A stretch of DNA of 64,000 nucleotides from Laceyella sediminis (GCF_003003125.1 NZ_PVTZ01000001.1:124001-188000), one strand, 5' to 3'; counted from the first letter of the stretch, positions 16,564 through 25,202 are shown. The notes: generated by a model not told the origin, from the letters alone. Numbers and translations: made by a program.

Positions 16564-17742
16564 CTATACACATCTTGATTCCGCCTCATGACAATCAAAC
16601 GCAGATTCTACTTTTTGAATGCTAAACCAGAACGAATGTTCATTTTTGTTAGAATGTAACCCTACGTTTCCTCCATGTTGTTCCACAATTTCTTTCACGA
16701 TGGCTAAACCTAATCCAGAACCGCCTGTATGGCGTTGACGAGACGGATCTACGCGAAAGAATGGTTCAAATATGCGGGGTTGCATTTCTTCGGGAATCGG
16801 TTGGCCGATGTTCGTGATGGTGATGATATATTTCTTGTCTATCGATTTTCCTGTCACGGTCAATTTTCGTCCCACATCATATTGAATGGCATTTTTTAAT
16901 AAGTTGTTGAGTACTTGTTTCATTCCGTCTTTATCCATCCAGACGGTCTCAGGAGTCATGGAAACATGGACCTTCATTTCTTTGTTTTGTAATTCCAACT
17001 TAAAATTTTGAAGGCAGTTTTCCATGAATTCTTGAACATCCACTTTTTCGAAGGAGAGTGGCTTCATTTTTCTGGCTTCCCAAATGGTTAGTTGATGGAG
17101 TTCTTCAACCAGTTCTGTAAGATGGATGGATTCCTGGTAAAGCATATGGTAAAGGGTCTGGTCCCCCTGAAGAATTCCAGAACTTAGCGCTTCCAGATAT
17201 CCTTTTAAATTAGTTAGCGGTGTTCGAAGCTCATGAGATATATCACTGAGCATTTGTTTGCGGCTTTCTTCCGTTTTCTTTAATGTAAAGACCAGGTGAT
17301 TAAAATCACGTGTTAACCTTCCTATTTCATCTGGGGACAAAACAGGGAGTGGTTTTGGATAGTTTCCCTCAGTCATCAATCGGGTGGATTCGACTAGCTT
17401 TTGAAGAGGAACCAAGATTCTATTTATAAAGAAATAATGAATGACTGAAGCAACGACAATAGCCAATAGACTGGCTCTTAGCAAATAAAATTGCATCGTA
17501 CTATCGAAAAAACGGCTCTTATCTTCTCCAACAAGGTGGTATTGTCCAACCAAAAGACAGGCAAAATCTTTCACGGAAACTCCGGCAAGCCAGATCACAA
17601 CACTGATGACAAGGACATTGATCAAAATTAATTTCCATTGCAAAGATTTTTTCCAAATAAAAATTCGGCTAAAAGGCAACAAAACGATACCCCATTCCCC
17701 GTATCGTTTCGATAAAGTTGGGTACGGATTCGTCTGTTTCAA
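16564..17742 (-). CDS. Sensor histidine kinase (HAMP-HisKA-HATPase)
   Basis: The 392-aa kinase has two membrane helices around residues 35-52 and 88-108 enclosing a short extracytoplasmic loop. A HAMP domain, the H-box SDISHELRTPLTNLKG (about 170), the N-box QVLNNLLKNAIQYD and the G-boxes GSGLGLAIVKEIVEQHGG follow. It partners the response regulator whose stop codon lies inside its 5' end. The nominal start at 17742 overlaps that gene by 74 bp; a later TTG start near 17685 is possible. The signal is unknown, but its neighbours suggest a redox or sulfur stimulus. Confidence 0.9.
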   Translation of the reverse strand: MKQTNPYPTLSKRYGEWGIVLLPFSRIFIWKKSLQWKLILINVLVISVVIWLAGVSVKDFACLLVGQYHLVGEDKSRFFDSTMQFYLLRASLLAIVVASVIHYFFINRILVPLQKLVESTRLMTEGNYPKPLPVLSPDEIGRLTRDFNHLVFTLKKTEESRKQMLSDISHELRTPLTNLKGYLEALSSGILQGDQTLYHMLYQESIHLTELVEELHQLTIWEARKMKPLSFEKVDVQEFMENCLQNFKLELQNKEMKVHVSMTPETVWMDKDGMKQVLNNLLKNAIQYDVGRKLTVTGKSIDKKYIITITNIGQPIPEEMQPRIFEPFFRVDPSRQRHTGGSGLGLAIVKEIVEQHGGNVGLHSNKNEHSFWFSIQKVESAFDCHEAESRCV

Positions 17743-18361
17743 TTTTCTCCCTCAATTTGCTTACATGGACATCCACCGTCCGTTCCAGGACAATTTTTTC
17801 ATCATGGGGATATAGTTCTTCAAGGATTTGTTTTCTTGTTAAGATTTGATTGGGATGCCTCATGAAAAAGTACAGTAGTTTGAACTCATGCTGTGTCAAC
17901 GAAATCGATTTTCCGTTATACTTCACTTCTCCACGGAGTGGTTTTATGGTTAAGCCTCTATAGCTGATCTTGCTGCATCGGTGTGCAGTACGGCGGAGAA
18001 CGGTCTCCACACGGGCGATTAATTCATTCAGGCTAAACGGCTTTGTGATATAATCGTCCGCTCCCATCTGCAAACCCTGGATTTTTTCCTGTTCACTCAC
18101 TTTTGCCGTCAGCATGATGATGGGAACATCACTTTTTAAATCACAGCGCATCCACTTACATAATTCTTCACCGCTTTTCTTGGGAAGCATGAGGTCCAAA
18201 ATGACAAAACAAGGATCGTACTTGCTAAAGACGTTCATCCCTTCCTCTCCGTCCCCGGCTTCCAAAACTTCATAACCCTCATTTTCTAAACAAATTTTAA
18301 TTAAACGCCTGATGTTTGGATCATCTTCTACAATTAAGATGGTCTTCCCCTTTAAAGTCAT
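17669..18361 (-). CDS. OmpR/PhoB-family response regulator
   Basis: The receiver domain has the acidic pair in VEDDPN, the phospho-Asp in CFVILDLMLPKKSG and the switch Lys in DYITKPFSLNELIA. The C-terminal winged helix ends with TVDVHVSKLREKIE and IRGMGYRFVAF. It is followed by and overlaps the cognate kinase. Direct TGTTAA repeats in its own promoter suggest autoregulation. Confidence 0.93.
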   Translation of the reverse strand: MTLKGKTILIVEDDPNIRRLIKICLENEGYEVLEAGDGEEGMNVFSKYDPCFVILDLMLPKKSGEELCKWMRCDLKSDVPIIMLTAKVSEQEKIQGLQMGADDYITKPFSLNELIARVETVLRRTAHRCSKISYRGLTIKPLRGEVKYNGKSISLTQHEFKLLYFFMRHPNQILTRKQILEELYPHDEKIVLERTVDVHVSKLREKIETDESVPNFIETIRGMGYRFVAF

Positions 18362-18447
18362 TCAATCCCTCTTTTCAAATCACTTTTCATGGATAAAGAA
18401 GTAACATTCGTAAACCCCTCAACCTGTAATTCATGTTATCCATTGAA

Positions 18448-18463
18448 TGTTAAGATTTGTTAA
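18448..18463. promoter_or_regulatory. TGTTAA direct repeats upstream of the response regulator
   Basis: TGTTAA-GATT-TGTTAA (two exact hexamers, 10-bp period; TTAACA on the regulator's strand) lies 87 bp before the regulator's start. This is the arrangement bound by PhoP/OmpR-type regulators. Confidence 0.45.
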
Positions 18464-18583
18464 AGATAATAAATGGGGATTTCTTGAATAACACCGATCT
18501 TGCCCCATCATTTCAAGAAAGCGGCCACCACTGACCGGTTCATTCCTTCTATTTTCAGTCTCAAATGAATGATCCAGTGGGTG

Positions 18584-18612
18584 TTGACAAAAAGCAGTGT
18601 CCTTTATATTAT
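18584..18612 (+). promoter_or_regulatory. Promoter of the persulfide operon
   Basis: A perfect -35 TTGACA (18584-18589), a 17-bp spacer and -10 TATTAT (18607-18612) face the rhodanese operon. Confidence 0.75.
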
Positions 18613-18633
18613 ACCCATAGGCGTATAGGTATA
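18610..18633. promoter_or_regulatory. CstR-type operator 1, overlapping the -10
   Basis: TATACC at 18610-18615 and GGTATA at 18628-18633 are inverted arms around an imperfect centre. The element begins inside the -10 box, so occupancy would block RNA polymerase. The sequence fits the CsoR/CstR pattern of TACC/GGTA arms. Confidence 0.6.
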
Positions 18634-18678
18634 TCAACCAAACCACCGACATTTAGGTTGGTATTTTTTATCCGCCTT

Positions 18679-18700
18679 CACATACCCATATGGGTATGTG
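18679..18700. promoter_or_regulatory. CstR-type operator 2, perfect 22-bp palindrome
   Basis: The segment from CACATACCC to GGGTATGTG is exactly self-complementary over 22 bp and contains the ATACCC-N4-GGGTAT core expected for CsoR/CstR-family repressors. It lies in the 5' untranslated region of the operon whose last gene encodes CstR. Confidence 0.7.
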
Positions 18701-18756
18701 TATAAGGATCTCTTCCTTTGGAAAATTTAATTTCGACAAGAAAGGAGGGAGTTTTT

Positions 18757-19065
18757 ATGAAAAAAACCATTCCAACCATTACACCGCAAGAAGTGGAACA
18801 TCGGCTCCAAAAAGGAGAGAAACTGAACATTATTGATGTTCGGGAAGCGGAAGAAGTAGCGGAGGGAAAAATCCCGGAAGCGAAACATATGGCTTTGGGG
18901 ACTCTGGCCGACCGGCTGCATGAATTGGATCCAGGCAATGAATACATCATGGTCTGCCGTTCAGGTGGCAGAAGTGAGCGGGCCTGTGAGTTTTTGCAAG
19001 AACAAGGGTTTAAAGTGAAAAACATGGTCGGTGGGATGCTCGCTTGGAAAGGAAAGACGCAATAA
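18757..19065 (+). CDS. Single-domain rhodanese sulfurtransferase
   Basis: This 102-aa cytoplasmic rhodanese has DVREAEEVAEGKIPEA and the active-site loop VCRSGGRS with the persulfide-forming Cys, then a conserved GGMLAWKG end. It should move sulfane sulfur between thiosulfate or persulfide donors and low-molecular-weight or protein thiols. It is the first gene of the operon, with an AAAGGAGGG site, and follows the CstR operators. Confidence 0.92.
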   Translation: MKKTIPTITPQEVEHRLQKGEKLNIIDVREAEEVAEGKIPEAKHMALGTLADRLHELDPGNEYIMVCRSGGRSERACEFLQEQGFKVKNMVGGMLAWKGKTQ

Positions 19066-19082
19066 AAAAGGAGGAAAAGAAT

Positions 19083-19658
19083 ATGTCCATCAAAGTCGAT
19101 GCTCAGCTAGATTGTAAAGGACTCTCCTGTCCTATGCCCATTGTTCGCACCAAAAAAGCGATGGATCAACTGGAACCTGGTCAGGTGATTGAGGTACAGG
19201 CGACTGACCCTGGATCCCTGGCAGATATTCAAGGATGGGCAAAAAGCACGGGGCATCAATACCTGGGCACGAAACAAGAAGGAGATGTATTGAAGCATTA
19301 TTTGCGAAAAGCCAGTGAATCCGAATTAAAGGAAGAGCGGAAGCATCCTCATGTGATTCAAAACGAGGAGTTATTAAAAAAACTGGATAGCGATGAAGGA
19401 TTTATTCTTATAGATGTTCGTGAACCAGCGGAATATGCTTTTGGACATATTCCCGGGGCTTGTTCGATTCCATTTGGTCAATTGGAAGAGCGTATGAATG
19501 AAATCCCAAAGGATCAACCTATTTATGTCATCTGTCGCACAGGAACCCGTAGCGACATGGCTGCCCAACAGTTAACCAAGCATGGATTTAAAAATGTGAT
19601 TAATGTCGTTCCGGGAATGTCCAAGTGGACAGGTCCAGTCGAACAAGAAGAAAAATAA
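19083..19658 (+). CDS. TusA-rhodanese fusion protein (YrkF-like)
   Basis: The N-terminal TusA/SirA domain (1-75) has the sulfur-carrier Cys in GLSCPMPIVRTKKAMDQL. The C-terminal rhodanese (about 95-190) has DVREPAEYAFGHIPGA and loop ICRTGTRS. The fusion would relay persulfide sulfur from the rhodanese Cys to the TusA Cys, as in the S. aureus CstA and B. subtilis YrkF types. The ATG at 19083 has an AAAGGAGGA site 18 bp after the preceding stop. Confidence 0.92.
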   Translation: MSIKVDAQLDCKGLSCPMPIVRTKKAMDQLEPGQVIEVQATDPGSLADIQGWAKSTGHQYLGTKQEGDVLKHYLRKASESELKEERKHPHVIQNEELLKKLDSDEGFILIDVREPAEYAFGHIPGACSIPFGQLEERMNEIPKDQPIYVICRTGTRSDMAAQQLTKHGFKNVINVVPGMSKWTGPVEQEEK

Positions 19659-19671
19659 GGAGAGATGATTG

Positions 19672-20067
19672 ATGAGCAGAAAAGTTGCCATTATCGCGAG
19701 CAATGGCGGTTTGTTCGATGCCTATAAAGTATTCAATATTGCTACGGCTGCGGCCGCTGCAGATGCAGAAGTAGCCATTTTCTTCACCTTTGAAGGGTTA
19801 AATCTCATCCATAAGGACGCGCATCAACAATTGCCCGTCCCCACAGGGAGAGAGCATTACATGGAAGGATTTAAAAAAGCCAATGTTCCTTCCATTCCTG
19901 AATTGTTGCAGATGGCACAAGAAATGAATGTCAAGCTGATTGCTTGCCAGATGACTATGGATGTCATGAGTTTGAAAAAAGAAGACTTTGTAGACGGAGT
20001 CGATGTTGGCGGGGCAGCTACGTTCCTGCATTTTGCCCAAGACGCCGATGTCACACTCACATTTTAA
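19672..20067 (+). CDS. DsrE/DsrF-like family protein (YrkE type)
   Basis: The 131-aa DsrE-fold protein opens [21 protein letters not shown], has [14 protein letters not shown] and carries the conserved Cys in [13 protein letters not shown] near residue 90. DsrE proteins act as sulfur-accepting partners of TusA. The ATG at 19672 was preferred to the adjacent TTG because of the AAGGAGA spacing. Confidence 0.88.
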   Translation: MSRKVAIIASNGGLFDAYKVFNIATAAAAADAEVAIFFTFEGLNLIHKDAHQQLPVPTGREHYMEGFKKANVPSIPELLQMAQEMNVKLIACQMTMDVMSLKKEDFVDGVDVGGAATFLHFAQDADVTLTF

Positions 20068-20086
20068 TGAGGAGGTGTTCATTTCC

Positions 20087-21217
20087 ATGGTAAAAATGAT
20101 GACGGCAGAAGAAGCCGCCAAAAAAGTGATTCATGAAGAGCTCTTTATCCTGGATGTACGCAATGAAGAGGATTATAGAAACTGGAAAATTGAAGGCAAA
20201 AACGTGGAATCCATCAATATTCCATATTTTGATCTCATTGATGGTGTAGAACACGCATTGGAAAAATTGCCGAAGGATGAGAGAGATATTTTGGTCGTCT
20301 GTGCAAAAGAAGCTTCATCCAAATTTGTCGCGGAGCAATTGGATGAAGCGGGTGTGGATGAAGTGTATTACCTGCAAGGCGGTATGAGAGCGTGGAGCGA
20401 ATACCTCTATTCGGTCAAAATCGGGGATCTGAAGAATGGTGGAAGTATCTATCAGTTTAACCGGATTGGAAAGGGATGCCTTACCTATCTGGTTGAGTCT
20501 AATGGCGAAGCGGCGATCATTGATGCAGTAAGGATGACCGAGACGCTTGAGCAATTTGCCAAAGAAAAAGGACTCGCGATTAAATACCTGATTGATACCC
20601 ACCTTCATGCCGACCATATCTCAGGTGGTCGCAAACTTGCTGAAAAACTGGGGGCAACCTATTATCTTCCGCCTAAAGATGCGACAGAAGTAACCTTCTC
20701 ATACCAACCGTTAGAAGAAGGAGAAGATATTTTCGTCGGAAACACGCGCATCCGGATTCAGCCCTTGTACTCACCAGGTCATACAATTGGAAGCACATCC
20801 CTCATTGTGGATGATCAATATCTTCTTTCCGGAGACATCTTGTTTGTGGATTCCATCGGGCGCCCTGACCTGGCTGGAAAAGCCGAAGACTGGGTTGGAG
20901 ATTTGCGTCGCACTCTCTATCAGTTGTATAAACAACTTTCACCAGAACTCCTCGTTCTGCCGGCGCATTTTGGAAAAATAAGTGAAATGGATGATCAAGG
21001 ACGCGTGTGTGCCAAATTGGGAGATCTGTATGCCAAAAACGCAGGACTGCAAGTAGAAGATGAACAGGTATTCCGGAAAATGGTGACGCAGAATCTCCCG
21101 CCTCAGCCCAATGCTTATCAGGAAATTCGTCAAACCAATATGGGGAAATTGACTCCTACAGAAGATGAACAACGCGAAATGGAAATCGGCCCTAACCGTT
21201 GTGCCGTTCATGATTAA
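20087..21217 (+). CDS. Rhodanese-ETHE1-like persulfide dioxygenase fusion (YrkH/CstB-like)
   Basis: An N-terminal rhodanese (1-115) with Cys in [12 protein letters not shown] precedes an ETHE1-type metallo-beta-lactamase domain (about 125-345). The canonical ligand motifs are all present: [35 protein letters not shown] and LPAHFGK. ETHE1 proteins oxidise glutathione or bacillithiol persulfide to sulfite with non-heme iron, and a linked rhodanese adds sulfur transfer, as in S. aureus CstB. The start at 20087 has GAGGAGG upstream; a second ATG three codons on is possible. Confidence 0.88.
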   Translation: MVKMMTAEEAAKKVIHEELFILDVRNEEDYRNWKIEGKNVESINIPYFDLIDGVEHALEKLPKDERDILVVCAKEASSKFVAEQLDEAGVDEVYYLQGGMRAWSEYLYSVKIGDLKNGGSIYQFNRIGKGCLTYLVESNGEAAIIDAVRMTETLEQFAKEKGLAIKYLIDTHLHADHISGGRKLAEKLGATYYLPPKDATEVTFSYQPLEEGEDIFVGNTRIRIQPLYSPGHTIGSTSLIVDDQYLLSGDILFVDSIGRPDLAGKAEDWVGDLRRTLYQLYKQLSPELLVLPAHFGKISEMDDQGRVCAKLGDLYAKNAGLQVEDEQVFRKMVTQNLPPQPNAYQEIRQTNMGKLTPTEDEQREMEIGPNRCAVHD

Positions 21218-21246
21218 ATTCACTTGTCCAGGAAGGATGATGAAAA

Positions 21247-21474
21247 ATGAACGCAGATAAAGTGTTAGATGCAAGAGGACTTTCTTGTCCCATGCCCGTT
21301 GTTCGCACCAAAAAAGCGATCGATGAGTTAAAACCAGGCCAGATCTTAGAACTTCATACAACAGATTCAGGCGCTTTAAGTGACATCCCTGCCTGGGCCA
21401 AAACAGCCGGGCATCGAGTGATCGAACAAAGCGAAGATAACGGTGTGTATAAATTCTGGATCCAAAAGGGCTAA
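21247..21474 (+). CDS. TusA-family sulfur carrier (YrkI-like)
   Basis: This 75-aa stand-alone TusA has the active Cys in ARGLSCPMPVVRTKKAIDEL and a GHRVIEQ strand at the end. It closely resembles the TusA half of the fusion encoded at 19083, suggesting duplication. It lies 29 bp after the CstB-like gene with a GGAAGGATGATG leader. Confidence 0.92.
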   Translation: MNADKVLDARGLSCPMPVVRTKKAIDELKPGQILELHTTDSGALSDIPAWAKTAGHRVIEQSEDNGVYKFWIQKG

Positions 21475-21484
21475 GGGATTCAAA

Positions 21485-21535
21485 GATGATCTCCTTCATC
21501 CTGTCCATGAAGGAGAAGGATCGAAGGAGATCATC
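21485..21535 (+). repeat. Long intra-operonic hairpin
   Basis: GATGATCTCCTTC (21485-21497) and GAAGGAGATCATC (21523-21535) pair over 13 bp without mismatch, and ATCCT/AGGAT extend the stem inward. No T-tract follows, so it is more likely an mRNA processing or stabilising element than a terminator. Confidence 0.7.
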
Positions 21536-21571
21536 TCATTTAAAAATATCAAATGGGAGAGGGAGATATAG

Positions 21572-22048
21572 ATGGAAAACAATAAATCAACCTTGATTGT
21601 ATTTAGTGGCGATTTGGATAAAGCCATTGCGAGTTTTATTATTGCAACGGGATCTGCTGCGATGGGAAACCAAGTGACCATGTTTTTTACCTTTTGGGGA
21701 CTGAACATTCTTCGTAAAGAGCAGTACGTACCTGTACAAAAATCATTCATGGACAAGATGTTTGCCAAGATGTTGCCAAGAGGGCCTGAAAAGTTGGGGA
21801 TTTCTAAGATGAACTTTGGTGGCTTGGGAGCCAAATTGATGAAATACACCATGAAAAAGAAAAACATTACGACTCTGAAAGAGCTGATCGAAATGGCAAA
21901 AGAGCTGGATATTAAAATGGTGGCATGTACCATGTCTATGGATGTACTGGGAATTAAGAAAGAAGAGTTGATTGACGGACTTGAGTATGCTGGCGTTGCA
22001 TCTTATCTTGCAGAAGCGAATGAGGCAAACATTAACTTGTTTATCTAA
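21572..22048 (+). CDS. DsrE2-type DsrE/DsrF/DrsH-like protein
   Basis: The 158-aa protein begins [20 protein letters not shown], carries [15 protein letters not shown] and the Cys motif [13 protein letters not shown], and has an inserted basic amphipathic segment (about 50-90) typical of the longer DsrE2 group. It is a paralogue of the 19672 product. It probably accepts sulfur from TusA at the membrane surface, next to the exporter encoded downstream. Confidence 0.87.
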   Translation: MENNKSTLIVFSGDLDKAIASFIIATGSAAMGNQVTMFFTFWGLNILRKEQYVPVQKSFMDKMFAKMLPRGPEKLGISKMNFGGLGAKLMKYTMKKKNITTLKELIEMAKELDIKMVACTMSMDVLGIKKEELIDGLEYAGVASYLAEANEANINLFI

Positions 22049-22065
22049 GAAAGAAGTGTTCGGAT

Positions 22066-22842
22066 ATGGATATAGGATTCATGGTACTCATTTTTTTGAT
22101 CGGATTTATCGGTTCTTTCATATCAGGGATGGTAGGGATTGGAGGTTCTATCATTAAATACCCAATGCTCCTTTATATCCCTCCTCTACTGGGATTTGCT
22201 GCCTTTACTACCCATGAAGTGTCAGGTATTAGCGCGATTCAAGTTTTTTTTGCCACGATTAGTGGTGTTTTCGCTTATCGAAAAGGCGGATATCTAAATA
22301 AGTCTCTCATCATCTATATGGGAATCAGCATTTTGATTGGTAGTTTCATCGGTGGATATGGTTCCAAGCTACTCAGCGAAGGGCAAATCAACCTTGTTTA
22401 TGCTATATTGGCTACGATTGCCGCTCTCATGATGTTTGTACCAAAAAAAGGTCTTGATGATATTCCTCTCAATCAAGTAACATTTAATCCTACACTAGCT
22501 GCCGTCTCGGCTTTTATCGTAGGGCTAGCTTCTGGGATTGTAGGGGCAGCAGGTGCCTTTATTTTGGTTCCGATTATGCTTGTCGTCTTGAAAATCCCTA
22601 CTCGGATGACCATTGCTACCTCACTCGCCATTACATTCATTTCTTCAATTGGTTCAACTGTAGGCAAAATCATGACAGGACAGGTTCTTTTCCTTCCATC
22701 CATCATTATGGTTGTCGCTAGCATTATCGCTTCTCCACTGGGGGCTAGTGTTGGGAAAAAGGTGAATCCCAAAGTTTTACAGGTGATTTTGGCTGTGCTA
22801 ATTGTAGCAACATCGGTAAAAATTTGGTTGGATCTCCTTTAA
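22066..22842 (+). CDS. TauE/SafE family anion exporter (YrkJ-like)
   Basis: The 258-aa polytopic protein has eight hydrophobic segments and two internally related halves. The half-signatures are [21 protein letters not shown] and [18 protein letters not shown]. In cst-type operons this protein is thought to export sulfite or related products of persulfide oxidation. Its position after the dioxygenase and sulfur carriers supports that role. Confidence 0.9.
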   Translation: MDIGFMVLIFLIGFIGSFISGMVGIGGSIIKYPMLLYIPPLLGFAAFTTHEVSGISAIQVFFATISGVFAYRKGGYLNKSLIIYMGISILIGSFIGGYGSKLLSEGQINLVYAILATIAALMMFVPKKGLDDIPLNQVTFNPTLAAVSAFIVGLASGIVGAAGAFILVPIMLVVLKIPTRMTIATSLAITFISSIGSTVGKIMTGQVLFLPSIIMVVASIIASPLGASVGKKVNPKVLQVILAVLIVATSVKIWLDLL

Positions 22843-22870
22843 TCCCCCCAAAACTTCATGGGGGATTTTT
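22841..22870 (+). terminator. Intra-operonic terminator
   Basis: AATCCCCC (22841-22848) and GGGGGATT (22860-22867) form a perfect stem followed by TTT. Readthrough or a second promoter is needed for the rhodanese-cstR pair downstream. Confidence 0.75.
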
Positions 22871-22894
22871 CTATCAAGGGAGGGGGAATCTTCA

Positions 22895-23281
22895 ATGAAT
22901 AGTATTTTCATTGGTATTATCGTATTATTAGGTGGGATTCTTTATTTTTTCCTCATGAATCGGGGCATTCAAACAGTAAGCCCGAGTGAATTAATGAAGA
23001 TCACAGAAAACAAAAAAGTTCGTTTGATTGATGTTCGGGAAAAACATGAATTTCAGTCAGGTCATATACCTGGGGCTATAAACATCCCGCTAAGCCAAAT
23101 GGAGTTATTAAAAAGTAAGTCTTCCGAATGGGATCCGAACGAAAGCATTTATCTATACTGCCGAAGCGGTTCGCGAAGCGCGATAGCCGCTCGACAATTA
23201 CGCAAGCTCGGGTTCCAGCAAGTGATTCATCTTCAAGGTGGACTCATGCGTTGGAAAGGACCGATCAGAAAAAGCAAGTAA
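22895..23281 (+). CDS. Membrane-anchored rhodanese
   Basis: An N-terminal transmembrane helix (SIFIGIIVLLGGILYFFLM) is joined to a rhodanese domain with DVREKHEFQSGHIPGAI and active loop YCRSGSRS. It is 128 aa long. The domain should face the cytoplasm or envelope side near the TauE exporter. It is separated from tauE by a terminator and lies 13 bp before cstR. Confidence 0.9.
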   Translation: MNSIFIGIIVLLGGILYFFLMNRGIQTVSPSELMKITENKKVRLIDVREKHEFQSGHIPGAINIPLSQMELLKSKSSEWDPNESIYLYCRSGSRSAIAARQLRKLGFQQVIHLQGGLMRWKGPIRKSK

Positions 23282-23294
23282 GGGGGATAGACTA

Positions 23295-23561
23295 ATGATT
23301 TATGATGACGATGTGAAAAGACGGTTACGCCGTATTGAAGGACAGGTTCGAGGAGTATTACGCATGATGGATGAAGATAAAGATTGTAAAGATGTCGTAT
23401 CGCAATTATCCGCGATTCGTTCAGCTGTGGACCGGTCGATCGCGTATATTCTCACTCATAACTTGGAGCAATGTATTCGCAAGGAATTGGAAAAAGATCA
23501 AAACGCAGATACCACAAGATTACTGAAAGAAGCCATGGATCTCCTAGTCAAAACCAGATAA
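23295..23561 (+). CDS. cstR: CstR, persulfide-sensing CsoR-family repressor
   Basis: The 88-aa all-helical protein has the CsoR-family opening VKRRLRRIEGQVRGVLRMM. Its only cysteines are Cys31 (EDKDCKDVV) and Cys60 (NLEQCIRK), exactly the pair that forms di- to tetrasulfide cross-links in S. aureus CstR. In copper CsoR a His and a third ligand are also required. The operators at 18610 and 18679 suggest that it represses the operon it terminates. The ATG follows AAGGGGGATAG. Confidence 0.92.
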   Translation: MIYDDDVKRRLRRIEGQVRGVLRMMDEDKDCKDVVSQLSAIRSAVDRSIAYILTHNLEQCIRKELEKDQNADTTRLLKEAMDLLVKTR

Positions 23562-23591
23562 TACAAACGGTTAAAACGATATATTATCTAA

Positions 23592-23632
23592 AACTCGATT
23601 TCTCGCTAACGTAGTGAAAAATCGGGTTTTTT
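23592..23632 (+). terminator. Terminator of the cst-type operon
   Basis: AACTCGATTT pairs with AAATCGGGTT across a mid-size loop, followed by TTTTTT. Confidence 0.75.
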
Positions 23633-23650
23633 ATTCATTTCTAATCTTAG

Positions 23651-23840
23651 AGTAGAATTCATGATCAAAGAAATCCACCCCAGCCGGAGAACTATAAAAA
23701 AATCCGGAGAATCAATGGGAAAGCAGAATACTCGAGGAAGGTCCCAAAATACGGGTGCTTCTTTAAACCCAGCAGTTGGAGGAAGGTCTGATGCAATATC
23801 CAGAAACCCGAGAACGAATAAAAATCGGGGTACGGAAACC
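23651..23840 (+). pseudogene. Decayed inverted duplicate of the metallo-beta-lactamase/MFS gene junction
   Basis: Read on the plus strand, VEFMIKEI, a one-base frame slip, and then PPQPENYKKIRRINGKA reproduce the C-terminus of the 25262 protein (EFMTKDIPPKPENYEKIRKI). After a gap, GGAGGAAGGTCTG and MQYPETRERIKIGV reproduce the ribosome site and start of the MFS protein (MKYPETREQVKIGL). Nucleotide similarity to the minus strand of about 25170-25330 is obvious by eye. Both partial frames are broken. The rest of the gap (23841-23957) holds only hairpins. Confidence 0.7.
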
Positions 23841-23881
23841 AAAAACAAAATCAGGGGCCACTCTTTACCAGAGTGGCTCCG
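23836..23881 (-). terminator. Probable terminator of the MFS gene
   Basis: GCCACTC/GAGTGGC forms a stem with a 7-nt loop, followed on the minus strand by TTTTGTTTTT. A second palindrome, GGTTCTTT/AAAGAACC, lies at about 23924-23940. Confidence 0.5.
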
Positions 23882-23957
23882 GTAGGTTTGAGACTACTAG
23901 CCTGCTACCTTTTCAGCAGTCTCCCGGTTCTTTTAAAGAACCTGGATGTTTACTAAG

Positions 23958-25202
23958 TCATTTTCTCAATGTCTCTTTCATGCGAAAGGCTATCGTCAAT
24001 CCTGCCAGCAAGGGTAATAACGCCACCATCCCGATCGCCCAAGAGATGTTCAATACATCGGCAAGGATCCCTGCCATCAAGGCCCCGAACGCGTAACCGC
24101 TGTCCCGCCAAAGGCGGTACACTCCCATGGCTGACGCCCTCCATTCCGGGTGTGCCACATCGCTGATCGCCGCTTGCAACGTAGGATAGACCATGGCAGT
24201 ACCCAACCCCAATAAAATTGCTCCAATAATCCACGAAACAAAAGAATCCGTAAACAGAATCCACCAGATGGACATGGCTTGCAGCCACATGCCGGAAGCG
24301 ATCATCCATTTGCGGCCGATCCGGTCGCTCAGCACTCCCGTGAACAACTGGAAAAAGCCCCACGCAGCGGGATAGAGAGCGACGATGATCCCGATTTTTC
24401 CGACAGCCAAACCTGCCGAGGCGAAGAACAGCGGAAACAGTCCCCAGGCCATTCCGTCTTTCAAATTGGTGGATAAACCGGCGAAGCTGCAACTGGACAG
24501 TGTTGGATCCTTCCACGTGGTTTGCCGCAACACGTTGCTGGTTGACATCTGTTGATCCGATTCCGTTTGTTCTTGTTGCCGGGACTGCAGTTTCAGATGT
24601 TTGCCGGTGTCCTTTACCATGAGAGACAAAATCAACCCAATTCCTACAAAACCGATACCCAGATAAAAGGGTTCCGGTCGCAGGTCATATTGCGAGGCGA
24701 TATATCCGGAAAGGACGGTGGCCAAAGCAACGCCGATATATCCCGCGAATTCATTCAGACCGATGGCCAATCCTCTTTGTTGAGCGGTAACCAGATCCAC
24801 TTTCATGTTGACGGTCACGGACCATGTCAGCCCTTGATTGATCCCCAAGAGGACGTTGGCAAAGACGATCCACCACCAGGAGTCCGCCCATATGACGATC
24901 AAAGGGACAAACAGTCCAATGATCCAGCCAGTGACCAATACTTGCTTTCGTCCTATCCAATCGGCAATCCGGCCGGCCAGGAAATTAACAATGGCTTTGG
25001 TGAATCCAAAGCTGACGATAAACGACAAGGCGGCGCTTGCAGACGCCAGACCAAAGACTTTTTCTCCGAGAAGGGGAAGAACCGTCCGTTCCAAGCCGAC
25101 CATGGATCCGACAAACAAATTAATCACGACCAGCAAGGCAAACAACGCGAAATTTTCCTTTAAGCCAATTTTTACTTGTTCTCGTGTTTCTGGATATTTC
25201 AT
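23958..25202 (-). CDS. MFS transporter of the sulfur island
   Basis: The 414-aa major facilitator has 12 predicted helices. Characteristic loops are GRIADWIGRKQVLVTGW (motif A, about 75-90) and GVLSDRIGRKWMIASGM in the second half. The start at 25202 (MKYPETREQV) has CTGGAGGAAGG upstream. It is the last gene of the ArsR-rhodanese operon, which suggests export of a sulfur compound, but the substrate cannot be read from sequence. Confidence 0.85.
   Translation of the reverse strand: MKYPETREQVKIGLKENFALFALLVVINLFVGSMVGLERTVLPLLGEKVFGLASASAALSFIVSFGFTKAIVNFLAGRIADWIGRKQVLVTGWIIGLFVPLIVIWADSWWWIVFANVLLGINQGLTWSVTVNMKVDLVTAQQRGLAIGLNEFAGYIGVALATVLSGYIASQYDLRPEPFYLGIGFVGIGLILSLMVKDTGKHLKLQSRQQEQTESDQQMSTSNVLRQTTWKDPTLSSCSFAGLSTNLKDGMAWGLFPLFFASAGLAVGKIGIIVALYPAAWGFFQLFTGVLSDRIGRKWMIASGMWLQAMSIWWILFTDSFVSWIIGAILLGLGTAMVYPTLQAAISDVAHPEWRASAMGVYRLWRDSGYAFGALMAGILADVLNISWAIGMVALLPLLAGLTIAFRMKETLRK

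Noticed and set aside
18634-18670. Attenuator hairpin (ACCAAACC with GGTTGGT, then ATTTTTT) between the CstR operators
   Set aside because: The stem is short with a bulge and is not clearly stable, so it was not listed as a terminator.
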